Shown: positions 27,047 to 34,960 of the stretch, in pieces
Layout of the letters: each line of letters opens with the position of its first letter
How positions within the stretch are numbered: the first letter of the stretch is position 1
NCBI GenBank assembly: GCA_964492065.1
Contig: CAZBHH010000001.1
Span: 186,001 to 250,000, forward strand
Length of the DNA stretch: 64,000 bases
Origin: JADKAC01 sp964492065
Lineage (GTDB): Bacteria; Bacteroidota; Bacteroidia; Chitinophagales; BACL12
Direction of reading: 5' to 3'
Notes under the pieces: model-generated
Database searches by the model: none
Told to the model about the DNA's origin: nothing
The model's input: the letters and a program-made list of their open reading frames with translations, nothing else
Translations under genes and position numbers: made by a program

Positions 27047-27084
27047 AAAAAAAAAAATGCTGCCCGCTCCTCATCAGGCAGCAT
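27047..27084 (-). terminator. Intrinsic terminator in front of the Rof-like gene
   Basis: On the minus strand ATGCTGCC (27084-27077) pairs perfectly with GGCAGCAT (27064-27057) across a 12-base loop containing GAGGAG. A run of eleven T (27057-27047) follows at once. It is placed before, not after, a coding region; nothing coding lies upstream on that strand until beyond the divergent Lrp-type gene. Confidence 0.75.
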
Positions 27085-27114
27085 CACTATAGGGGGAGAT
27101 AAAATCTTTATAGC
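27047..27114 (-). ncRNA. Candidate short RNA or attenuated leader upstream of the Rof-like gene
   Basis: A near-ideal promoter (27121-27151) should start a minus-strand transcript near 27114 that meets a strong intrinsic terminator about 68 bases later. The terminator lies 37 bases before the Rof-like ATG. The product could be a free small RNA, or a leader whose terminator is bypassed under some conditions to express the gene. Within it CTATA/TATAG and CTCC/GGAG segments could form an alternative pairing with the terminator loop. I know no family name for it. Confidence 0.45.
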
Positions 27115-27120
27115 TTATGA

Positions 27121-27151
27121 CAAAGATAATTTTCTTTATTTTTTTTGCAAA
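27121..27151 (-). promoter_or_regulatory. Promoter TTTG-N19-TATCTTTG ahead of the Rof-like leader
   Basis: On the minus strand TTTG (27151-27148) and TATCTTTG (27128-27121) are exactly 19 bases apart, the ideal Bacteroidota arrangement. It is one of the best promoter matches in the window. Confidence 0.65.
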
Positions 27152-27202
27152 TAAATTATTTAAATTCAAAAAAATATTTCATTTTAGCAATGTATTTCAA
27201 AA

Positions 27203-27712
27203 TTGATTAAAAACCTACTAAATAAACCCGGCATTTTGAACGAAAATTTACAACTTGACAAATTGGATGTCAGGATATTGGATATCCTGATGCACAATGC
27301 CACAATTCCCTATACCGAAATTGCGAAGATGCTGAATGTTTCCAGCGGCACCATTCATGTGCGCATGAAAAAACTGGAGAACATGAAGATTATCCGTTCG
27401 TCCAATCTCCAGATTAATCCGTCCAAAGTGGGTTATGATATCACCGCTTTCCTGGGTGTGTACCTGGAGAAGAGTTCGCTGTACGACGATGTGGTAAAGA
27501 AACTTCAGGACATTTCGGAGGTTATCGAATGTTATTACCTGACGGGCGAATACAACATGTTTGTAAAATTATTGTGCAGGGACACCAATCACCTGAAAGA
27601 TGTGCTGCACGATAAAATTCAAAACATCAACGGCATTGACCGCACGGAGACCTTTATATCCCTGGAACAGACGTTCAGCAGGCCGATGAAGATCGTATTG
27701 ACAAATAAATAA
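27203..27712 (+). CDS. Lrp/AsnC-family transcriptional regulator
   Basis: This is a DNA-binding regulator that senses amino acids or related metabolites. The N-terminal winged helix has LDKLDVRILDILMHNATIPY, then TEIAKMLNVSSGTIHVRMKK as the recognition region. The C-terminal RAM/ligand domain follows (about 75-165; TAFLGVYLE, then CYYLTGEYNMFVKLLCRD with the G-YD-like turn). The frame has no ATG; the TTG at 27203 (IKNLLNKPG) is the first start, and a TTG at 27236 (NENLQLDKLD) would also keep the whole domain. It is divergent from the Rof-like gene and converges with polA, with one base between the stops. Confidence 0.88.
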   Translation: MIKNLLNKPGILNENLQLDKLDVRILDILMHNATIPYTEIAKMLNVSSGTIHVRMKKLENMKIIRSSNLQINPSKVGYDITAFLGVYLEKSSLYDDVVKKLQDISEVIECYYLTGEYNMFVKLLCRDTNHLKDVLHDKIQNINGIDRTETFISLEQTFSRPMKIVLTNK

Positions 27713-27713
27713 G

Positions 27714-30512
27714 TTAATGCGCTTCCAGCCAGTTGGAACCCGTACCCACTTCTACTTCAATGGGTACATTCAGCGATATGGCATGAATCATCTTTTCCCT
27801 TACAATTTCCACAACCCGTTCCAATTCCGGTTTATACACGTCGAAGACGAGCTCATCATGGACCTGTAAGGTCATTTTTGATTTAAATCCCTCTTGTTGC
27901 AGCGCATCGTAAATATGAATCATGGCAATCTTTATCATGTCGGCAGCGGAACCCTGAATGGGTGAATTGATGGCGATGCGTTCGGCCTGGCTGCGCACCG
28001 TATTGTTGGCCGAGTTAATATCCCGCAGGTAGCGTTTCCTGCCCAGGATAGTTTCCACATAGCCGTGCTTCCGTGCAAATTTGATATTGTTTTCCATCAG
28101 TTGCTGAACTCCCGGAAATTGTTTGGTGTAATTGTCGATTATATCCTTTGCCTCGGCTCTCGATATATTGAGATTTTGCGAAAGGCCGAATGCGGTTTGA
28201 CCATAGGCTATTCCAAAATTTACCGCCTTGGCTTTACTGCGCATTTCGCGGGTAACTGCATCGGCATTCACACCAAAGACTCTTGCCGCTGTAGCGGAGT
28301 GAATATCCATGCCCCGTTCGAAAGCCTCTATCATGGCTGCATCCTTACTCAATGCGGCAATGATGCGCAATTCAATCTGCGAATAATCCGCACTCAACAG
28401 GATATAATCCGCATTCCGTGGAATAAATGCCTTGCGCACCTGTTGGCCACGCTCGGTGCGAATGGGAATATTCTGCAAATTCGGGTTGTTGCTGCTCAAC
28501 CGCCCCGACGATGCCACCGCCTGGCTGAAATTGGTGTGTATCCGCCCGGTTTTTGGATTGATCAACTGCGGCAGGCTATCCACATAGGTAGATTTTAATT
28601 TTCCCAATTCGCGGTAATTCAACAGTAGCGATGCAATGGGGTAATTGTTTTCCAGCCGGCTCAATACGTCTTCGCCCGTGCTGAGCTGTCCCGTTTTTGT
28701 CTTCTTGCCCTCGTAGGGAATTTTCAATTTTTCGAACAGCACTTCACTCAACTGTTTGGGCGAATCGATATTAAACCGCACACCTGCCAGTTCATATATT
28801 TCTCCGGCAGTGGCATGTATCTCTTTTTCCAGCACTTTTGAAAATTCGCCGAGGAATGGCACATCCAGGTTGACACCTTCGAATTCCATACCCGCTAAAA
28901 CGGGAATCAGCGGCACTTCCACTTCGGCATACACTTTCTCCAGTTGCTCTTTTTTGAGTAATGGCTGAAACTGCCGGTGCAACTGTAAGGTAATATCCGC
29001 ATCTTCCACTGCGTATTCGGCAATTTTATCGATCGCCACATCCCGCATACTCAACTGGTTTTTTCCTTTTCTGCCGATGAGTGTCTCAATGGATACCGGC
29101 GAATAGCCCAGGTAATTCTCAGCAAGGAAATCCATATTATGCCGCAACTCGGGTTCCAGTAAATAATGGGCTAACATGCTGTCGTGTAATTGACCTTGCA
29201 GTTCCACACCGTACCACTTCAATATCAGGTAATCGTATTTAATATTCTGGCCTATCCAGGTAATGGATGTATCGGTAAACACGGGAATAAACTGTTCTAT
29301 CAGCCGCATCGCCTGCGCCCTGTCGGCCGGGACCGGAACGTAATACCCCTCCCCTTTTTTCCATGAGAAAGACAGTCCGACCAGTTCTGCAATGTTGGCA
29401 TCAATACCTGTGGTCTCCGTATCAAAAGCAATCTCTTTTTCTCGAGTCAGCGCCTCAATAAGCCGTGCGATTTCTTCTTCGGTAGAACATACCCGGTAAT
29501 TGTGTGGCGTATTTTCAATACTCGCACCTGTTTCCACCGTTTCCCGTTGTGATTGAATTGCCTTTGTCGCCGCCGACTCCACATTGCCGAACAGGTCGGT
29601 TTGCACCCCGCTGCGTTCGGCATTTACGCTATATCCTTCCCCCAAAATATCCCTGCCCAATTTCCTGAACTCCAACTCGCGGAAAATTTCCGAGAGCGTT
29701 TCTTTATCCGGCTCGTCAATGATAAATTCCGCCTCATTAAACTCCACCGGCACATCCAGGATAATTGTGGCAAGGTATTTACTCATGATTGCCTGCTCTT
29801 TGTAATTGATAAAGTTTTCCTGCATTTTTCCCTTCAGCGAACCGATATTTGCTAACACGCCTTCAACGCTGCCAAATTCGCGGATTAATTTTTTTGCCGT
29901 TTTTTCTCCTACCCCCGGGACACCGGGAATATTGTCGATACTGTCGCCCATTAAACCCAGTATGTCAATTACCTGCAACGGGTTTTCAATTTCCCATTTT
30001 TGCAATATATCCTCCACTGTCAGCGTATCGAATCCGTTGCCGGTATAACTGGGCCGGTACATAAAGATTCCCTCTTCCATCAACTGGCCGTAGTCTTTAT
30101 CCATCGTCACCATATACACATCATATCCCGCCGCTTTGGCCTTCTTGGCAAGGGTGCCGATGATGTCATCCGCTTCATATCCGCCTTTTTCGATCAGCGG
30201 GATATTAAAGGCCTTCACTATCTTCTTTATGTACGGTATTGAAAATTTTATATCCTCGGGCGCTTCATCGCGGTTTGCCTTGTACTCGGGGTAAGCCGCT
30301 TCACGTGTGGTCATTTCGGGAGAATCAAAACAAACGGCTATATGCGTTGAATTTGTTTTTTTCAACAATAAATTTAATGTGCTGACAAAACCGCTGATAG
30401 CAGAAACATTCTGACCTTTAGAATTAATGAGCGGATTGCGTGCAAACGCAAAATAAGACCGGAATATTAATGCAAACGCATCAATGAGGTAGAGTTTCTT
30501 TTCATTTTCCAT
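27714..30512 (-). CDS. polA: DNA polymerase I
   Basis: This is a repair and Okazaki-fragment polymerase with all three activities. The 5' nuclease covers about residues 1-300 (KLYLIDAFALIFRSYFAF; DKDYGQLM). The 3'-5' exonuclease covers about 345-535 and is intact: Exo I IAFDTETTG, Exo II GQNIKYDYLIL, Exo III YAVEDAD. The polymerase covers about 560-932, with motif A ADYSQIELRIIA, motif B RSKAKAVNFGIAYG and motif C QVHDELVFDV. Length 932 matches the family. The ATG at 30512 (MENEKKLYL) is the natural start. Confidence 0.97.
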   Translation of the reverse strand: MENEKKLYLIDAFALIFRSYFAFARNPLINSKGQNVSAISGFVSTLNLLLKKTNSTHIAVCFDSPEMTTREAAYPEYKANRDEAPEDIKFSIPYIKKIVKAFNIPLIEKGGYEADDIIGTLAKKAKAAGYDVYMVTMDKDYGQLMEEGIFMYRPSYTGNGFDTLTVEDILQKWEIENPLQVIDILGLMGDSIDNIPGVPGVGEKTAKKLIREFGSVEGVLANIGSLKGKMQENFINYKEQAIMSKYLATIILDVPVEFNEAEFIIDEPDKETLSEIFRELEFRKLGRDILGEGYSVNAERSGVQTDLFGNVESAATKAIQSQRETVETGASIENTPHNYRVCSTEEEIARLIEALTREKEIAFDTETTGIDANIAELVGLSFSWKKGEGYYVPVPADRAQAMRLIEQFIPVFTDTSITWIGQNIKYDYLILKWYGVELQGQLHDSMLAHYLLEPELRHNMDFLAENYLGYSPVSIETLIGRKGKNQLSMRDVAIDKIAEYAVEDADITLQLHRQFQPLLKKEQLEKVYAEVEVPLIPVLAGMEFEGVNLDVPFLGEFSKVLEKEIHATAGEIYELAGVRFNIDSPKQLSEVLFEKLKIPYEGKKTKTGQLSTGEDVLSRLENNYPIASLLLNYRELGKLKSTYVDSLPQLINPKTGRIHTNFSQAVASSGRLSSNNPNLQNIPIRTERGQQVRKAFIPRNADYILLSADYSQIELRIIAALSKDAAMIEAFERGMDIHSATAARVFGVNADAVTREMRSKAKAVNFGIAYGQTAFGLSQNLNISRAEAKDIIDNYTKQFPGVQQLMENNIKFARKHGYVETILGRKRYLRDINSANNTVRSQAERIAINSPIQGSAADMIKIAMIHIYDALQQEGFKSKMTLQVHDELVFDVYKPELERVVEIVREKMIHAISLNVPIEVEVGTGSNWLEAH

Positions 30513-30548
30513 TGCAATTATGTATTTGCCGGCGCCAAAGGTCCATGT

Positions 30549-30560
30549 ACCCGGCCGGGT
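30549..30560. repeat. 12-base GC palindrome between pyk and polA
   Basis: ACCCGGCCGGGT is perfectly self-complementary, 37 bases before the polA start and 63 bases after the pyk stop. There is no T run, so it is not a standard terminator; it may be a chance GC palindrome. Confidence 0.25.
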
Positions 30561-30622
30561 GATGCCTTTATTTGGTTATAAAAATAATGCAATACCGAGA
30601 AAGCGAGTTGCGCATCCCCGAT

Positions 30623-32056
30623 TCACTTAACTGTGCTAATTTTCAGCACATTGGTCCGGGCAAATTCCTTAACGGGCATGGTGCCGAGATTCAGTACTAC
30701 ATCGCCCGCTTTTAATCTCTCATTGCGCTTTAACAGGTTCTGCACTTCTTCGAATGTCTCGTTGGTGGAATTTAGTTTGGCATAGTAAAAGGCTTTCACT
30801 CCCCACAACAGGTTCAATGTGTTTACGATGTGCTTATTGTTGGTAAAAATATAAATATGGGCTTTCGGCCGGCAACTGGAAACCATAAAAGCTGTATATC
30901 CCGTTTTTGTCATTCCCATGATAGCAAACGCATTTACCTCATCGGCAATTCTGCATGCGTTGAAACAAACGGCATCCGATAAAAAAGTGCGTGAGGATTT
31001 ATCGGGGACATGCTGCCTGTTATAAACGCTCTCTTCCTTTTCGGCTTCTTCAATAATATTGGCCATGGTACTCACCACCAGGTCGGGATGCCGGCCGGTC
31101 GCCGTTTCGGCGCTCAACATTACGGCGTCTGCACCGTCCAGCACCGCATTTGCCACATCGGTGGCTTCGGCACGTGTCGGCCTTGCATTGGAAATCATAC
31201 TATCCATCATCTGGGTGGCAATTATTACAGGCTTGGCCTTTGCATTGCACCGGCGTGTGATATCCTTTTGAATAAACGGGACATTCTCTACAGGCATCTC
31301 CACACCCAAATCGCCACGGGCTACCATAATCGCATCCGATGCGTTTATAATGGCATCTATATTCTTTAACGCTTCGGGTTTTTCGATTTTTGCAATTACC
31401 TTGGTTAGCTTCTTCCTGTCTTGGATAATTTTTTTCAATGCGATGATATCCGTTTCCTTTCTCACGAATGACAGCGCAACCCAATGCACATTCTGATCTA
31501 AAGCAAAAATAAGATCGCCGTAGTCCTTTGGCGTCAGCGACGGGATGGAAACTTTTGTATCGGGCAGGTTTACCCCTTTCTTCGATGCCAATGTATTGCC
31601 GTGAATAACCTTCGTTTTAACGAGATCCTTTCGATTGGTGCTGACTACTTTTAGCTCGATGCGCCCGTCATCTACCAATACCACATCGCCTTTTTCAACA
31701 TCTTTGGGAAACTGTGGGTAATTGATATAGACTCGCTTATTATTTCCGGTCATTTCTTTCGTCGTAAACTCCAGGAAGTCTCCGGACTTCAGCGGAGGCA
31801 GATTCTCTTCTACCATGCCCAGGCGAATTTTCGGCCCCTGCAAATCGGCCATAATGGCGATGTAAGCGCCATGTTCCCTGTTAATTTTATGAATGAGCCG
31901 TATCGTTTGTTTATGTTGACTCTGGGTACCATGCGAAAAATTTATCCTGAAAATCCGCACGCCTGCGTGAATCAACTTCAATATCATATCGCAATTCGCA
32001 GAGGCCGGCCCCAGCGTCGCAACGATTTTTGTCTTGTTTTTATAGATAACTGCCAT
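30623..32056 (-). CDS. pyk: Pyruvate kinase
   Basis: This enzyme converts phosphoenolpyruvate and ADP to pyruvate and ATP at the end of glycolysis. Substrate and cation residues are seen in KTKIVATLGPAS and IFRINFSHG. The catalytic block is VIAKIEKPEAL, then IMVARGDLGVEMP, then VIIATQMMDSM and RAEATDVANAVLDGADAVML, which includes the signature and the ADP-side residues. Length 477 is normal, without an extra C-terminal domain. It begins 4 bases after the IPExxxVDY gene, so the two form an operon. Confidence 0.97.
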   Translation of the reverse strand: MAVIYKNKTKIVATLGPASANCDMILKLIHAGVRIFRINFSHGTQSQHKQTIRLIHKINREHGAYIAIMADLQGPKIRLGMVEENLPPLKSGDFLEFTTKEMTGNNKRVYINYPQFPKDVEKGDVVLVDDGRIELKVVSTNRKDLVKTKVIHGNTLASKKGVNLPDTKVSIPSLTPKDYGDLIFALDQNVHWVALSFVRKETDIIALKKIIQDRKKLTKVIAKIEKPEALKNIDAIINASDAIMVARGDLGVEMPVENVPFIQKDITRRCNAKAKPVIIATQMMDSMISNARPTRAEATDVANAVLDGADAVMLSAETATGRHPDLVVSTMANIIEEAEKEESVYNRQHVPDKSSRTFLSDAVCFNACRIADEVNAFAIMGMTKTGYTAFMVSSCRPKAHIYIFTNNKHIVNTLNLLWGVKAFYYAKLNSTNETFEEVQNLLKRNERLKAGDVVLNLGTMPVKEFARTNVLKISTVK

Positions 32057-32060
32057 AGAA

Positions 32061-32483
32061 CTAAAAAATAAGTCTGTCCCCGTTTTTCAATTGTGATGTA
32101 TCTATCGGAATAATGGCTTGTATTTCCATGATGGATTTCAGCAATTTTTCAATTGAACGGATTTTGGTTCTGTAATAATTACCCTTAATCATGAATAGAT
32201 AATCCACCTGTTTTAGTTCGGGTAAAAGGAAATTTCCTGCGGCCTTATTTTGAATCACCCAAAATGCGGACATGGTAATTTCCTCCTCAAAAACAAATCT
32301 CGAAAAGCTCTGTTGAATGTGCAATTCGGGCAGGGTAATGGCGATATCCTGCGCTTTGGCAAAATTGAGCGCTAACACGCCATTCAGATACCAGCACAGG
32401 CGGTAATCCGGCAAGCTGCTGATTATCCCTGTCAGCACAAAATCAATTTCCGAATCAATTTTTAATATGTTCTTTTTTGCCAT
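32061..32483 (-). CDS. IPExxxVDY family protein
   Basis: This is a 140-residue cytoplasmic protein of a Bacteroidota-specific family named for its motif, seen here as LPELKQVDYLFMIKG near residues 91-105. The N-terminus (LKIDSEIDFVLTGIISSLPD then YRLCWYLN) and the strand-rich middle agree with the family. Function is unknown. It is almost always beside pyruvate kinase in the phylum, as here with a 4-base gap, which suggests a linked role or shared expression. The ATG at 32483 is preceded at 14 bases by a TACATTTG promoter box. Confidence 0.85.
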   Translation of the reverse strand: MAKKNILKIDSEIDFVLTGIISSLPDYRLCWYLNGVLALNFAKAQDIAITLPELHIQQSFSRFVFEEEITMSAFWVIQNKAAGNFLLPELKQVDYLFMIKGNYYRTKIRSIEKLLKSIMEIQAIIPIDTSQLKNGDRLIF

Positions 32484-32496
32484 CGCTGTCCGGTTG

Positions 32497-32504
32497 CAAA
32501 TGTA
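32497..32504 (-). promoter_or_regulatory. -7 box (TACATTTG) of the IPExxxVDY-pyk operon
   Basis: TACATTTG on the minus strand is an exact TAnnTTTG match 14 bases before the start codon. A good -33 box is not visible. Confidence 0.4.
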
Positions 32505-32551
32505 CTAAGGTTCACGGTGACAGTTCCATCTGCCACTCCCTGCTTAATATG

Positions 32552-32559
32552 TAAATTTG
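32552..32559 (+). promoter_or_regulatory. -7 box (TAAATTTG) of the ABC exporter gene
   Basis: TAAATTTG is an exact TAnnTTTG match 38 bases before the TTG start at 32597. The -33 position shows no TTTG. Confidence 0.4.
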
Positions 32560-32596
32560 CATTTCGGGGATAAATTCCTTTAAACGGATACAACTC

Positions 32597-34372
32597 TTGT
32601 CGAAAAGATATAAAATTAAAAAGCCACTGATTAGCCAGGATGACTTCTCGCTTTTGAAACGCCTTTTGGGTTATACGAGGGTTTACCGCCGCCAGTTTTT
32701 AATCTCGGCGGCGCTTGCAGTGTTGCTGGCGATACTGGGTCCGCTGCGGCCTTACCTTGTAGAGCTAACGGTTGACAAATACATTTTGCATAACGACTTT
32801 CGCGGGTTGGTGCTGTTGTCGCTTATTTCTTTATTCGTGTTGATATCCGAATCACTTATCCGCTATGCATTCCTGTTTATCACCAACTGGCTGGGGCAAA
32901 ACGTTGTTAAAAACCTGCGCCTCCAGGTCTTTAAACACATACTCGGATTAAGGCTTTCCTATTTCGACAAGACCGCAGTGGGCACATCCACAACCAGGAC
33001 TATTAATGATCTCGAAACCATCAACAGCGTTTTTACCGAAGGTGTAATTCAAATTATCGCCGACCTGCTCACCATTCTGTTCGTAATGGCATTCATGTTT
33101 TACAGCAACTGGCAGCTCACCTTAGTCAGCCTAATCAGTTTTCCGCTAATTATCTACGCAACCTATATATTTAAAGAAGGCATTAAATCTACTTTTCAAA
33201 ACGTGCGCACACAGGTAGCTGCGCTCAATGCCTTCTTACAGGAGCATCTCACCGGCATGAAAGTGGTACAGATATTTAATGCCGAGGCACAGGAGTACTC
33301 TAAATTTAAATCCATAAACGACAAACACCGCAAGGCAAATATCCGCTCCGTATGGTATTACTCTGTTTTTTTCCCGGTGGTGGAAATCATTACTGCCCTG
33401 GCTATGGCATTAATGGTGTGGTACGGCGCTCACAATGTCATTAAAGGTGCGGCGAGCATCGGTGAAATAACGGCATTTATTCTTTACCTGAATATGTTGT
33501 TCCGGCCGCTGCGCATGCTGGCCGACAAATTCAATACCCTGCAAATGGGCGTGGTGGCCAGCGATCGTGTCTTTAAAATATTAGACAATACCAACCGCAT
33601 TGAAAATAACGGCAATATACAGGCTGAAAACCTCAAGGGAAAAATTGTATTCAAGGATGTCTGGTTTGCATACAACAACGATGATTATGTATTGAAAAAT
33701 ATCAACCTGGAAATACATCCCGGTGAAACCGTTGCAGTTGTGGGTGCTACCGGCGCCGGAAAATCCTCCATCATCAATTTACTCAGCCGCCTGTATCCCA
33801 TTCAGCAGGGCCAGATAACGATAGACGATATCCCGGTTGAAAATTATGAATTGAGTTCGCTGCGCAGGCAAATCGGCATGGTGCAACAGGATGTCTTTTT
33901 GTTTTCGGGCTCCATTTACGATAACATCACGCTCCACAACCATCATATCGACAAACAACAGGTTATTGATGCAGCCAAAATGTTGGGTGCGCATGCCTTT
34001 ATCATGAAAATGCCCGGGAATTACGACTATAACGTCATGGAGCGAGGCGCCACCCTGTCGCTGGGCCAGCGGCAGTTGATCTCATTTATCCGTGCACTGG
34101 TATTCGATCCGCATATTCTAATCCTGGATGAGGCTACCTCTTCGGTGGATATTGAAACCGAACAGGTCATCCAATACGCCGTTGAAAACCTGGTTGCGCA
34201 ACGCACATCCATCATCATCGCCCACAGGCTATCGACCATTCAAAATGCCGATAAGATAATTGTTATGGATCACGGGGAAATCAAAGAGAGTGGAACACAT
34301 GAATCGCTGCTCGCTTTAAACGGGTATTACCGCCGGCTCTACGATATGCAATTCAAAAAAGAAGCGGTATAA
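32597..34372 (+). CDS. ABC exporter, fused permease and ATPase (MsbA-like)
   Basis: This half-transporter would dimerise in the inner membrane and export a lipid, peptide or drug. Six membrane helices fill about residues 30-320. The ATPase domain has Walker A VGATGAGKSS, the Q loop (MVQQDVFLF), the signature LSLGQRQ, Walker B ILILDEATSSVD and the His switch IIAHRLST, so all catalytic parts are intact. No ATG lies near the N-terminus; a TTG at 32597 (SKRYKIKKPLISQDDFSLL) gives a family-like start. It is divergent from the pyruvate kinase operon. The substrate is unknown. Confidence 0.92.
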   Translation: MSKRYKIKKPLISQDDFSLLKRLLGYTRVYRRQFLISAALAVLLAILGPLRPYLVELTVDKYILHNDFRGLVLLSLISLFVLISESLIRYAFLFITNWLGQNVVKNLRLQVFKHILGLRLSYFDKTAVGTSTTRTINDLETINSVFTEGVIQIIADLLTILFVMAFMFYSNWQLTLVSLISFPLIIYATYIFKEGIKSTFQNVRTQVAALNAFLQEHLTGMKVVQIFNAEAQEYSKFKSINDKHRKANIRSVWYYSVFFPVVEIITALAMALMVWYGAHNVIKGAASIGEITAFILYLNMLFRPLRMLADKFNTLQMGVVASDRVFKILDNTNRIENNGNIQAENLKGKIVFKDVWFAYNNDDYVLKNINLEIHPGETVAVVGATGAGKSSIINLLSRLYPIQQGQITIDDIPVENYELSSLRRQIGMVQQDVFLFSGSIYDNITLHNHHIDKQQVIDAAKMLGAHAFIMKMPGNYDYNVMERGATLSLGQRQLISFIRALVFDPHILILDEATSSVDIETEQVIQYAVENLVAQRTSIIIAHRLSTIQNADKIIVMDHGEIKESGTHESLLALNGYYRRLYDMQFKKEAV

Positions 34373-34401
34373 AAAAAGCGGGGTCGTTTATTACCCCGCT
34401 T
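34371..34401 (-). terminator. Intrinsic terminator of the HU gene
   Basis: On the minus strand AAGCGGGG (34401-34394) pairs with CCCCGCTT (34383-34376) around a 10-base loop, followed by a run of T (34377-34371). It lies just past the HU stop codon and abuts the end of the ABC exporter gene. Confidence 0.82.
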
Positions 34402-34423
34402 GAGTGAACCTGTTTTGATTGAT

Positions 34424-34693
34424 TTAAACGGCTGAAGAGAGTTCTTTACCCGCTTTGAAACGCACTACGTTCTTGGCAGCAATTTTAATAGCTTTTCCTG
34501 TTTGAGGGTTACGGCCAGTACGGGCAGCACGCTTGGAAACTGAAAAAGTTCCGAAACCAACCAAAGTTACTTTATCACCTTTTTTTAGTGTTTTACGGAT
34601 GCATGTCATGTAGCTGTCTAAAGCGGCAGCCGCTTGTGTTTTTGTTATGCCGGCATCGTCTGCCATTGCATCAATTAAATCTCCTTTGTTCAT
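34424..34693 (-). CDS. hup: HU-family DNA-binding protein
   Basis: This small nucleoid protein bends DNA as a dimer. The sequence MNKGDLIDAMADDAGITKTQ opens the helical dimer part. VTLVGFGTFSVSKRAARTGR and NPQTGKAIKIAAKNVVRFKAG form the arms with the RxGRNPxTG signature. Length 89 is standard. It has its own strong promoter (34734-34764), an AT-rich tract upstream and a terminator downstream, as expected for an abundant single-gene transcript. Confidence 0.95.
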   Translation of the reverse strand: MNKGDLIDAMADDAGITKTQAAAALDSYMTCIRKTLKKGDKVTLVGFGTFSVSKRAARTGRNPQTGKAIKIAAKNVVRFKAGKELSSAV

Positions 34694-34733
34694 TTTGTCG
34701 TTATTTTTTAGTTATAAATAAGCTTTAACACAT

Positions 34734-34764
34734 CAAATATATCCTGTTTACAAGCATTTCAAAA
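34734..34764 (-). promoter_or_regulatory. Promoter of the HU gene, TTTTG-N18-TATATTTG
   Basis: On the minus strand TTTTG (34764-34760) and TATATTTG (34741-34734) are 18 bases apart, an exact consensus match. The start point should lie near 34727, giving a leader of about 34 bases. Confidence 0.65.
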
Positions 34765-34796
34765 CTACTGAATGCCGGAAATCCCCTCGTATCAAC

Positions 34797-34890
34797 ACTT
34801 TATACACATTATAATTTTATACACTACTTATTTAATTTATAATCAATATTTTATAAATTATATAAATTAATAATTTGTTATTTGTTACTT
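34797..34890. other. Extremely AT-rich tract between recG and HU
   Basis: This stretch of about 94 bases is almost entirely A and T (runs such as TTTATAAATTATATAAATTA), far above the rest of the window. It starts about 35 bases upstream of the HU -33 box. It may act as an UP-like element, a curved segment, or a site where HU binds its own promoter region. No gene is present in 34694-34960. Confidence 0.55.
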
Positions 34891-34891
34891 T

Positions 34892-34920
34892 TTGAAACTC
34901 TTATACGGTAAGGGTTTCAA
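34892..34920. repeat. 29-base inverted repeat downstream of recG
   Basis: TTGAAAC (34892-34898) and GTTTCAA (34914-34920) are perfect arms; inside them, past one T/G position, CTTA and TAAG extend the stem around a TACGG loop. No T run follows on either strand, so it is either a recG 3'-end hairpin or a protein-binding site. Confidence 0.5.
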
Positions 34921-34960
34921 GGAACGATTGCCCAGAAACACCTAATACCACAAGCTTTAT

